A DNA stretch of 6,222 nucleotides, taken from NCBI GenBank assembly GCA_045650425.1, contig JAZRRD010000078.1:1-6222 (forward strand), given 5' to 3'. This document shows positions 1-4,761 of this stretch, piece after piece. The DNA is from RGIG1752 sp045650425 (GTDB lineage Bacteria > Bacillota_I > Bacilli_A > RF39 > UBA660). The notes under the pieces are model-generated. The model did not search any database, was not told the origin of the DNA, and saw only the letters and a program-made list of their open reading frames with translations. Positions within the stretch are counted from its first letter, which is position 1. Each line of letters starts with the position of its first letter. Position numbers and translations under genes: made by a program.

Positions 1-127
1 TTTTTATAAATTCATCTATTTCTTTTATTTTAGAACTGTTATTAGTTAAGATTAATAAAATTCCAAAAAATATAACTAATAAAGAAAATATAATAATATA
101 ACTAATCTTTTTTGCTTTTTCAGTCAT
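1..127 (-). CDS. Membrane-anchored protein, N-terminal 42 residues only
   Basis: This gene starts at 127 with ATG and runs off the left edge, so only 42 residues are visible. They show a short lysine-containing head (MTEKAKK), one strongly hydrophobic helix at about residues 8-27, and then a polar stretch containing SKIKEIDEFIK, which should lie outside the membrane. It begins 3 nt after the stop codon of the two-thioredoxin gene, so the two are almost certainly cotranscribed and perhaps translationally coupled. The ribosome site is weak, a purine run AGAAGAA inside the end of the previous gene. The layout of positive head, single helix and short EI..F.K linker resembles the start of the neighbouring thioredoxin protein, so a second anchored thioredoxin-like protein is possible. 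That is inference, because no CxxC motif falls inside the window. Confidence 0.75.
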   Translation of the reverse strand, partial: MTEKAKKISYIIIFSLLVIFFGILLILTNNSSKIKEIDEFIK

Positions 128-130
128 TTT

Positions 131-982
131 TTATTCTTCTATTACTCCTATTCTTGTTAATTCTCTAACTAATTGAGATATAGTTCTTGCTCCTGAAATA
201 TAATGTTCTACTTCACCATCTTCAATTATTAAAGTAAGAGGAGTTCCAAATGAACCATCTTCTAAAAAGGCTGGATCATCATATCCTATATTTTTTAAAT
301 TTTCAAATAATTTGTTTGATTCTTCTTCTGTTAAATTGGTTAGATTTAAATAATTCATAGCAACATTATAATCTTCTGCTACAGAGTTAAGTGCTGGTTT
401 ATAATTAGAACAATGACTACATCCATCTTGTCCAATTACTATAACACTTGTATCATCTTTTCTAACTAAACTTTTATATCCATCATAATCTATAAAAGTA
501 ATATAAGCATCTTTTGAATAGACCGCATCTTTTGGTACTATTTTATTTTCTTTAAAGAAATCAACTAATGCTCTTCCTTCTGTATATCCAACTTGTGAAG
601 CAACTACTTTTCCGTTTTGTACAATTACCATAGTTGGTGTGGCATGTTCAATACCCAATTTATTTAATACTTGTTTTCTTTGAGAACTACTTAACTCATT
701 ACTATCTATTGAATAAGTTTTTACATCATAATCCTCTACTACTGTTTCAAATACTGGTTTTTGTAATTCACAATAACTACAAGTTGAACTAGAATAAAAA
801 ATTACAGTTCTTTCTTTACCATTATAAATTTTATTAAACTCAGACATTATTTCATTTGATTCCAAAGAACCTATAACTCCATTTTCTCTTAATTCAATAA
901 AAGCAAATACTCCTATTAAAGCTACTGCAATTACACTTAATATAATAGTAAATGTAATCATTTTTTTCTTTTCTTTTTCCAT
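131..982 (-). CDS. Membrane-anchored protein with two thioredoxin-like domains
   Basis: This is a 283-residue protein with an N-terminal anchor (lysine-rich head, hydrophobic helix at about residues 9-29, no lipobox) followed by two thioredoxin folds outside the membrane. Domain 1 (about 45-150) carries the redox motif CSYC at 68-71 and the cis-proline loop TPT at 115-117. Domain 2 (about 160-283) carries CSHC at 188-191 and a second cis-proline loop, GTPL, at 246-249. Both motifs sit after a beta strand and before a helix containing KP, as in thioredoxins. The likely role is thiol-disulfide exchange on exported or surface proteins; whether it oxidises or reduces cannot be told from sequence. 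The start at 982 is supported by a GGAAGGAAGG ribosome site and by the anchor directly after it. A promoter lies upstream and a second anchored protein follows after 3 nt. I know no gene name for this architecture. Confidence 0.9.
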   Translation of the reverse strand: MEKEKKKMITFTIILSVIAVALIGVFAFIELRENGVIGSLESNEIMSEFNKIYNGKERTVIFYSSSTCSYCELQKPVFETVVEDYDVKTYSIDSNELSSSQRKQVLNKLGIEHATPTMVIVQNGKVVASQVGYTEGRALVDFFKENKIVPKDAVYSKDAYITFIDYDGYKSLVRKDDTSVIVIGQDGCSHCSNYKPALNSVAEDYNVAMNYLNLTNLTEEESNKLFENLKNIGYDDPAFLEDGSFGTPLTLIIEDGEVEHYISGARTISQLVRELTRIGVIEE

Positions 983-989
983 TTTTATA

Positions 990-999
990 CCTTCCTTCC
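990..999 (-). promoter_or_regulatory. Ribosome binding site of the two-thioredoxin gene
   Basis: The minus strand reads GGAAGGAAGG followed by TATAAAAA and ATG, a spacing of about 7 nt. It fixes the start codon at 982. Confidence 0.7.
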
Positions 1000-1031
1000 A
1001 ATCTTTTCCCCATAAATTTCTTTATACATAT

Positions 1032-1060
1032 ATTATACACTTATAATTTTAATTAGTAAA
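1032..1060 (-). promoter_or_regulatory. Probable sigma-A promoter of the thioredoxin operon
   Basis: The minus strand carries TTTACT (1055-1060, four of six matches to TTGACA), a 17-nt spacer, and a perfect TATAAT (1032-1037). It lies between the terminator of the SEC-C gene and the ribosome site of the thioredoxin gene, where a promoter is needed. In such AT-rich DNA a -10 match alone is weak evidence; position and spacing make it credible. Confidence 0.55.
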
Positions 1061-1067
1061 TGCAAGA

Positions 1068-1095
1068 AAGAAAAAAACTCATTTTTTTATGAGCT
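1068..1095 (-). terminator. Rho-independent terminator after the SEC-C gene end
   Basis: On the minus strand CTCAT (1089-1093) and ATGAG (1078-1082) form a stem with a 6-nt A loop, extended by a G-U pair and A-U pairs, and followed by seven U (1071-1077). It starts directly after the TAA at 1095-1097. It would end transcription of the SEC-C gene just before the thioredoxin promoter. Confidence 0.65.
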
Positions 1096-1139
1096 TATTT
1101 TCCACAGCATTGTTTATATTTTTTTCCCGAACCACATGC
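1095..1139 (-). pseudogene. 3' stub of a SEC-C motif gene (secA or similar), cut by the element
   Basis: The minus strand encodes ACGSGKKYKQCCGK and then TAA. This is the end of the SEC-C zinc-binding motif (family pattern CPCGSGKKYKxCCG), found at the C terminus of SecA and of some small SEC-C proteins. The motif needs four ligands, C-x-C then C-C/H; the last three Cys are present. The codon that should give the first Cys is TAG (1140-1142), and further upstream the frame runs into non-coding repeats. There is no start codon or body, so this is the tail of a gene whose remainder has been displaced. With the terminator behind it and the integrase region in front of it, it is best read as one attachment-site copy of an element inserted in the 3' end of the gene. 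SecA is the most likely owner but is not proven. Confidence 0.75.
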
Positions 1140-1142
1140 CTA
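1095..1142. other. Probable attachment site (element/chromosome junction)
   Basis: The coding similarity to SEC-C ends between the first and second zinc ligand (about 1139-1142), and integrase-end DNA begins there. In tyrosine-recombinase elements that use the 3' end of a gene, the crossover core lies within the shared gene tail, here somewhere in 1095-1142. The exact core cannot be set without the other end of the element, since no second copy of this tail was seen in the window. Confidence 0.55.
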
Positions 1143-1152
1143 ATTCTGACTA

Positions 1153-1193
1153 GTATTATAAGTATTTATAGTATTTATAGTATTATCGTTATT
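1153..1193 (+). repeat. Array A: four 9-bp direct repeats ending in TATCGTTATT
   Basis: The units are GTATTATAA, GTATTTATA, GTATTTATA and GTATTATCG, followed by TTATT. The second and third are identical and the others differ at a few positions. The array begins about 12 bp inside the SEC-C stub. Array B, 70 bp further on, has the same number of units and the same ending. Confidence 0.7.
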
Positions 1194-1208
1194 CCTTATA
1201 CTATAAGG
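1194..1208. repeat. 15-bp palindrome between the two arrays
   Basis: CCTTATA, one central C, then TATAAGG: a perfect 7-bp inverted repeat starting directly after array A. It could be a dimeric protein site or a small cruciform. With no U tail it is not a terminator. Confidence 0.65.
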
Positions 1209-1222
1209 GTAAATACCAGTTA

Positions 1223-1263
1223 GTATTATTGGTACTATTGGTATTATTGGTACTATCGTTATT
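1223..1263 (+). repeat. Array B: four 9-bp direct repeats, also a doubled 18-mer
   Basis: The units are GTATTATTG, GTACTATTG, GTATTATTG and GTACTATCG, followed by TTATT. Taken as pairs, they form two 18-bp copies that differ at one base. The ending TATCGTTATT is the same as in array A. These are candidate arm-type sites for the integrase encoded to the right. Confidence 0.75.
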
Positions 1264-1271
1264 TATAAAAC

Positions 1272-1290
1272 GTAGACAAAATGTAGACAA
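1272..1290 (+). repeat. Two GTAGACAA repeats 11 bp apart
   Basis: GTAGACAA occurs at 1272-1279 and 1283-1290, about one helical turn apart, so the same face of the DNA is presented twice. A related TAGACAAAAG lies at 1511-1520 in the arm of the hairpin after the integrase gene. They are candidate binding sites for the recombinase or its partner protein. Confidence 0.5.
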
Positions 1291-1463
1291 GGTCTTCATT
1301 TACTCATTAAAAGATATAAATTTGATGATTTTTACTAGCGATTAATGCTATATAAAATCTATAAACATTATACACTATTTTTTTAATTATTACAATATTA
1401 TGAAAACGGTTGTGATTATTAAAAAAAGACTAATCATATAAATATGTTCAATTATTATTTTAA

Positions 1464-1509
1464 GTTCCATACAACATACTTTTATATTCTTTTGTATGTT
1501 AAAAGGAAC
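1464..1509. repeat. Nested inverted repeat near the integrase 3' end
   Basis: AACATAC (1473-1479) pairs with GTATGTT (1494-1500) across a 14-nt AT-rich loop, and GTTCC (1464-1468) pairs with GGAAC (1505-1509) outside it. The GGAAC arm is also usable by the next hairpin, so the two structures could compete. Function unknown. Confidence 0.4.
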
Positions 1510-1557
1510 ATAGACAAAAGATATTATTTCATAAGAGAAATAATATCTTGTCTGTTC
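1506..1557. terminator. Long hairpin after the integrase gene, probable terminator
   Basis: A perfect 13-bp stem, AAGATATTATTTC (1518-1530) with GAAATAATATCTT (1537-1549), closes a 6-nt loop. It extends through GAC/GTC and GAACA/TGTTC with short bulges out to the last bases of the integrase stop codon. On the minus strand it is followed by only a short U run (CUUUUG), so as a terminator it is imperfect. It could act in either direction or protect the transcript end. Confidence 0.5.
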
Positions 1558-2822
1558 TATAATTTATAATCAATAATTTTATTTATTGTTTCAGATTTAG
1601 TTATTGCTTCAAAAGAATTATTTGCAGACATTCTACTTGCTACTGTACTAGAAATATAATAATTCTCTGTTGTTTCAATATTACGGTGTCCTAAAATATC
1701 TGCTACATCTCTTATTTCTACACCATTATTTAGGATTTTAGTAGCATAACTTCCTCTAAGATCATAAAATCTACATTGTTCTATTCCTAATTCTTTGTGA
1801 ATAATCTCAAAAGGATATTTTAGAAAATCAGTTCCTATATAAACTCCGTTATACTTTGTAAAAACTAAATCAAATATTTTTTCTTCTTGCGTTTCATTTT
1901 TTACTATTCTTTGTTCTTTTACTTTTCCATATTCATTCACAACATCTTCTAAATGATAATAAATATACTCCGAACCAAATAGTTCGCGATAATCATTTTG
2001 AAGTTGTTTATAATTTGTTAATGCCACCAATAAAGTATCACATATATAAACAGCTCTTTTTCCTGTTGTTGTCTTTGGTGGTCCAATATACCATCTTCCT
2101 TTATCATCTTTAGGTTTATCATATACATTATGATTAACATAAATAATTCTATTTTCTAAATCAATATCTTCCCAGTTTAATGCACACACTTCTCCTGTCC
2201 TTAATCCAGTAAAACATGCTGTTAAAAATGCACAAGTAAAAGTAGGATTGTTTTGGAATCTTTCTAAAATAAGGTCTATTTCTTCTTGAGTATATAAATG
2301 TTTTACTTCCTTAGGTTCTATATCAAGACGAGGTAGTCTTATAGTTATCGCTGGATTATATTTAATAAATCCGTAAATATCACACGCATCTCTAAATGTA
2401 CCTTTCAATACTTTTAAAATTGTTTTAAAGTATGCACGTGAATAAGTATACTTTTCACAAGTTTCAGTAATAAAGGTATTTAGTTTAACACTAGTTATGG
2501 ACGCTAATCTATAACGCCCAAGTTCAGGTCTTATATATTTATCTATTATAGATTTATAAGTTTGTGTTGTATTATATTTTAGATTAACTTTGCAATAATT
2601 GTTTAACCAATAATCTAAATAATCACCATAAGATATTACGTTTTCCTTAAACGGTAATCCTGCATTTAAATATTCCGTTCTTGCTTTCGTTCCTGCTTCT
2701 TCTGCTGCTGCTTTTGTTTTGTATCCAGATTTAGTCACCCATTGTCTTTTCCCTCTTTGTGGTGCTATTTCAAATTGATATTGATATACTTTACCTCTTT
2801 TTCTTATAAGTAATCCTGCCAT
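1557..2822 (-). CDS. int: Tyrosine recombinase (integrase), Tn916-like
   Basis: This 421-residue site-specific recombinase would insert and excise the element. Residues 1-55 form the arm-binding domain (IRKRGKVYQYQFE, then QWVTKSGYKTKAAAEEA), typical of Tn916/ICE and phage integrases. Residues 62-160 are the helical core-binding domain, and 172-395 the catalytic domain. Catalytic residues visible are Arg208 (TGLRTGE), Lys250 (PPKTTTGKR), Arg356 (YDLRGS), His379 (LGHRN) and the nucleophile Tyr388 (TTENYY). The His usual two residues before Arg356 (HxxR) is Tyr353, and the common LRH is LRG; the protein otherwise looks intact and full length. The start at 2822 overlaps the stop of the upstream HTH gene by one base (TAATG) and has AAAGAGG 10 nt upstream, so coupling is likely. 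It sits next to the repeat-rich end and SEC-C stub, the standard position for an integrase. Confidence 0.95.
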   Translation of the reverse strand: MAGLLIRKRGKVYQYQFEIAPQRGKRQWVTKSGYKTKAAAEEAGTKARTEYLNAGLPFKENVISYGDYLDYWLNNYCKVNLKYNTTQTYKSIIDKYIRPELGRYRLASITSVKLNTFITETCEKYTYSRAYFKTILKVLKGTFRDACDIYGFIKYNPAITIRLPRLDIEPKEVKHLYTQEEIDLILERFQNNPTFTCAFLTACFTGLRTGEVCALNWEDIDLENRIIYVNHNVYDKPKDDKGRWYIGPPKTTTGKRAVYICDTLLVALTNYKQLQNDYRELFGSEYIYYHLEDVVNEYGKVKEQRIVKNETQEEKIFDLVFTKYNGVYIGTDFLKYPFEIIHKELGIEQCRFYDLRGSYATKILNNGVEIRDVADILGHRNIETTENYYISSTVASRMSANNSFEAITKSETINKIIDYKL

Positions 2823-3052
2823 TATTCATTTGCCTCTTTTGAAACATCTAGTTTTTTTATTTCATTAACATCAGAAAGATCATTTCCTTCATTCTCTTCT
2901 AAAAATTTATCTAAAGATGATTTTAATATTTTAATACTACCTAATTTAATCGCTGGAAGGTATCCTTTATCTATTAGCTTATAAACATAGTTTGGACTAG
3001 TATGCAATATTTTTGCAATTTCCTTCACGGTATAAATGATTGTTTCGTTCAT
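2822..3052 (-). CDS. xis: Excisionase-like HTH DNA-binding protein (MerR/AlpA type)
   Basis: This 76-residue protein has the compact helix-turn-helix fold of the excisionase and AlpA families. Residues 7-30 (YTVKEIAKILHTSPNYVYKL) form the HTH, LPAIKLG at 32-38 leads into the wing, and KSSLDKFLEEN completes the domain. The last 20 residues are a charged tail without recognisable motif. Such proteins bend DNA at the element ends and push the integrase towards excision; some instead regulate transcription. The stop codon overlaps the integrase ATG in TAATG, so the pair is made together, which supports the excisionase reading. The start at 3052 has AAAGGA 8 nt upstream. I could not find a clear promoter in the short gap before it, which follows a strong terminator. 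The symbol is given by role, not by recognition of a specific homologue. Confidence 0.8.
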   Translation of the reverse strand: MNETIIYTVKEIAKILHTSPNYVYKLIDKGYLPAIKLGSIKILKSSLDKFLEENEGNDLSDVNEIKKLDVSKEANE

Positions 3053-3103
3053 ATATTTAATCCTTTCATCCTCTCTAATTTTTCACTACACAAACTACTC
3101 CAT

Positions 3104-3129
3104 CAAAAAAACAACTTTAAATAAGTTGC
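3104..3129 (-). terminator. Rho-independent terminator after the sortase gene
   Basis: On the minus strand CAACTT (3123-3128) and AAGTTG (3112-3117) pair across a 5-nt loop and are followed by seven U (3105-3111). It starts two bases after the sortase stop codon and separates the sortase from the xis-int pair. Confidence 0.85.
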
Positions 3130-3130
3130 T

Positions 3131-3865
3131 TTATACTCTTCTTAAAACTGCATGGATAAAATATCTATCCGTTTTTTGTCTATTAGATTCATGTGAACAA
3201 GAATATAACGTAATTGTTTTATCCTTAGTTGTATCAATTTCTACATTAGTGTTATAATTGCTTTTTTTCTTTATCATAGTAATATAATCATTAAATTCAT
3301 CTACTGAATTAAATGATTGATTATATGATTCTGATTTTGTGCTATCTAAATATGCACTAAATATTTCTGCTTCATAATTACCAGATGGTGTATATAAATA
3401 AAATATTTTATTTTTCTCATAAAAACTTTCGGTCATATATTTGTATAATTCTCCAAACATACTTCCATTCTTAGTATGATGTCCATAAATAAAAGTATTA
3501 TAATCTATAAAATCTTTTGAGGATTGATAATCAACAAATATACTTCCAAGTGAATTCCATTTTTTATCGTATGAATGATTTAAATAATAAGAATTATCAT
3601 TCCCTTGAACAATTGGATAATTAACTTGTGTCCCTTCTATTACTATCCATCCTACAACATCAGGATTGATTTTTTTTAACTCATCAAAATCAACTTTAAA
3701 AGATGGTTCTTCAGAAGGTATTTCTGGTATTTCAACTAATTCAATTAATTCTTCTTTTATTTCTTCCGAAGCATTTAATTCTTTTTTAATTACATTAATT
3801 TTGTATATACTAAAACCTAACATTGCTAAAAATATAAATAATAATAAAATTTTGATTGCTTTCAT
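3131..3865 (-). CDS. Class B sortase
   Basis: This 244-residue membrane-anchored cysteine transpeptidase would cleave a C-terminal sorting signal on an exported protein and join it to the cell wall or to a pilin. A hydrophobic helix at about residues 4-20 anchors the N terminus, an acidic linker follows (30-57), and the sortase domain spans about 58-244. Catalytic residues are His129 (YGHHTKNGSMFG), Cys223 (TLYSCS) and Arg234 (TDRYFIHA). The stretches INPDVVGWI, YPIVQG and YYLNHSYD before the active site are typical of class B. The start lies 3 nt after the upstream acidic-protein gene; its nearby ribosome site is weak (AGAAAG), while a strong AGGAGG sits 17 nt upstream inside that gene, so coupled translation is likely. 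A strong terminator follows. No protein with an LPxTG- or NPxTN-like tail was seen in the window, so its substrate must be encoded elsewhere. Confidence 0.93.
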   Translation of the reverse strand: MKAIKILLLFIFLAMLGFSIYKINVIKKELNASEEIKEELIELVEIPEIPSEEPSFKVDFDELKKINPDVVGWIVIEGTQVNYPIVQGNDNSYYLNHSYDKKWNSLGSIFVDYQSSKDFIDYNTFIYGHHTKNGSMFGELYKYMTESFYEKNKIFYLYTPSGNYEAEIFSAYLDSTKSESYNQSFNSVDEFNDYITMIKKKSNYNTNVEIDTTKDKTITLYSCSHESNRQKTDRYFIHAVLRRV

Positions 3866-3868
3866 ATA

Positions 3869-4351
3869 TTATCTTTCTAATTCCTCCTCTTGTTCTTTTT
3901 GAATCACATCATATTTTCCAAAAAATTCTAACATTTCTTCTTGTTTCTCTAGTTCCTCATCTACAAAAAACTCAATAATTGTTTCTTCAAGATTTTCTCT
4001 TACTTCACCCATATAGTTTTCTTCATCATGTACATTATATTCTTCTAATAATTTATCCCATTCTTGATCTGTACAATTATCAATATAATTAGTTAAAGAA
4101 TCACTTAATTGATTTTTTAATATTTCAGTTTTAATATTTCTAATTTTATCACGCATTAAATCATCATACCAATATTCTGTTTCATCTAATATTTTCTCTA
4201 CACTATTAATCATATCTTCTGTAAGTTCTTCTTTTTTTGTTCCGTTTATTTCATATAAAAAGAAAGCAATTATAAATTCTTGACTATTAGTTCTATATGC
4301 TTCTCTTATATAATCCAAATTTTTTGATATTGCATCTTTATTTAATGACAT
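3869..4351 (-). CDS. Acidic protein of unknown function, related to the 100-aa protein beyond HU
   Basis: I do not recognise this 160-residue protein. It is very acidic, predicted mostly helical, and has no signal peptide or membrane helix, so it should be cytoplasmic. The N-terminal 75 residues (NLDYIREAY, then FFLYEINGTKKEELTEDMINSVEKILDE) align with the N-terminal 70 of the 100-residue protein at 4762-5064: shared DYIR, a following YE, an LT/IT turn, and a final IK.E. Both also end in a glutamate/lysine-rich stretch (KEQEE). The part from about 80 to 150 is extra here. The start at 4351 has AAGGAG 8 nt upstream. The sortase gene follows after 3 nt, so the two form a unit and may serve one process, but I infer no biochemical role. 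The gene begins just after the HU terminator, with little room for a promoter of its own. Confidence 0.8.
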   Translation of the reverse strand: MSLNKDAISKNLDYIREAYRTNSQEFIIAFFLYEINGTKKEELTEDMINSVEKILDETEYWYDDLMRDKIRNIKTEILKNQLSDSLTNYIDNCTDQEWDKLLEEYNVHDEENYMGEVRENLEETIIEFFVDEELEKQEEMLEFFGKYDVIQKEQEEELER

Positions 4352-4373
4352 TTAAATTTCTCCTTTTCTATAA

Positions 4374-4409
4374 CAAAATAAAAAGGATTAGTATTATTCA
4401 TACTAACCC
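4374..4409 (-). terminator. Strong rho-independent terminator after the HU gene
   Basis: On the minus strand GGGTTAGTAT (4400-4409) pairs with ATACTAATCC (4385-4394), ten base pairs with one G-U, around a 5-nt loop, followed by UUUUUAUUUU. The ribosome site of the next gene (4360-4365) lies only about 10 nt beyond it. Confidence 0.85.
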
Positions 4410-4424
4410 AATCTTATTTTCAAA

Positions 4425-4700
4425 TTATTTATTAACTGTTTCTTTTAATGCAGAACCAGCTTTAAATGATACTGCTTTTTTAGCAGGAATGTGTAAAGGT
4501 TTTTTAGTTAATGGATTAATTCCATCTCTTGCTGCTCTTTCAGAAATTTTAAAAGTTCCGAATCCAGCAACTGCAACATCATTACCTTTTCCTAACTCTT
4601 CTTTAAATAATTCAAAAGTACCTTCATATACTCTAGCAACATCTGCTTTAGTTAAACCAGTCTTTTCTGCTAATGCTTCAATAATTTCAGCCTTTTTCAT
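4425..4700 (-). CDS. hup: HU-family DNA-binding protein
   Basis: This 91-residue histone-like protein forms a dimer that binds and sharply bends DNA with little sequence preference; the length is standard for HU. The N-terminal helices (KAEIIEALAEKTGLTKADV) are followed by the signature GFGTFKISERAARDG and the arm GINPLTKKP with Pro63, the residue that wedges into the minor groove. The end, AVSFKAGSALKETVN, is typical. The start at 4700 has a near-perfect AGGAGGTG 7 nt upstream, and the gene has its own extended -10 promoter and a strong terminator, so it is a separate and probably well-expressed unit. Host HU genes normally lie elsewhere in the chromosome; this copy lies within the presumed element, so it is likely an element-borne HU helping recombination, replication or silencing. 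If the element boundary is wrong, it could be the host gene. Confidence 0.96.
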   Translation of the reverse strand: MKKAEIIEALAEKTGLTKADVARVYEGTFELFKEELGKGNDVAVAGFGTFKISERAARDGINPLTKKPLHIPAKKAVSFKAGSALKETVNK

Positions 4701-4707
4701 TCAGATT

Positions 4708-4715
4708 CACCTCCT
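4708..4715 (-). promoter_or_regulatory. Strong ribosome binding site of the HU gene
   Basis: AGGAGGTG on the minus strand, 7 nt before ATG. It is among the best matches in the window and fits a high-expression gene. Confidence 0.85.
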
Positions 4716-4733
4716 GTATCTTTTGATAATTTA

Positions 4734-4742
4734 ATTATAACA
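4734..4742 (-). promoter_or_regulatory. Extended -10 promoter of the HU gene
   Basis: The minus strand reads TGTTATAAT: a perfect TATAAT (4734-4739) preceded by TGn, the extended -10 form. No good -35 box stands at 16-18 nt (AGTCAT at 17), which extended -10 promoters tolerate. It lies just after the stop codon of the upstream gene and 18 nt before the HU ribosome site. Confidence 0.65.
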
Positions 4743-4761
4743 CATAATTCAACAAAATGAC

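Larger units (their letters stand above)
1143..1556. other. Non-coding end region of the element, rich in repeats
   Basis: About 415 bp separate the SEC-C stub from the integrase stop codon, and no credible gene was found on either strand. In order it holds a four-unit 9-bp array, a palindrome, a second four-unit 9-bp array, two GTAGACAA repeats, a plain AT-rich stretch (about 1300-1460), an inverted repeat pair and a long hairpin. Integrases with an N-terminal arm-binding domain need repeated arm sites close to the core site, so this is the expected place for them. Binding is inferred. Confidence 0.6.

Noticed and set aside
1095..1142. tRNA gene as the attachment site
   Set aside because: I saw no cloverleaf or T-loop sequence near the junction; the sequence instead translates cleanly as a SEC-C tail.
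1153..1263. Short repeats considered as a CRISPR array
   Set aside because: The units are 9 bp with no spacers between them and no cas gene is near; CRISPR repeats are much longer and separated by unique spacers.
1153..1263. 9-bp arrays considered as replication iterons
   Set aside because: Iterons are usually longer and lie near a Rep gene. No Rep gene is visible and the position at the element junction favours recombination sites, although binding is untested.
1413..1436. Inverted repeat TGATTA / TAATCA as a terminator
   Set aside because: Only six AT-rich base pairs across a 12-nt loop, no U tail outside the stem and no gene ending there.
3036..3257. Plus-strand open frame of 73 codons antisense to the sortase 3' end
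   Set aside because: It overlaps a sortase with all catalytic residues and a clear terminator, and its composition is that of AT-rich antisense DNA. No ribosome site was seen.
3666..3902. Plus-strand open frame of 78 codons opposite the sortase N terminus
   Set aside because: It is a shadow of the sortase linker and membrane helix, rich in Ser/Asn/Ile from reversed codons, with no ribosome site.
4297..4734. Plus-strand open frame of 145 codons antisense to HU
   Set aside because: HU on the other strand has full family similarity, its own promoter, ribosome site and terminator; this frame crosses all of them.
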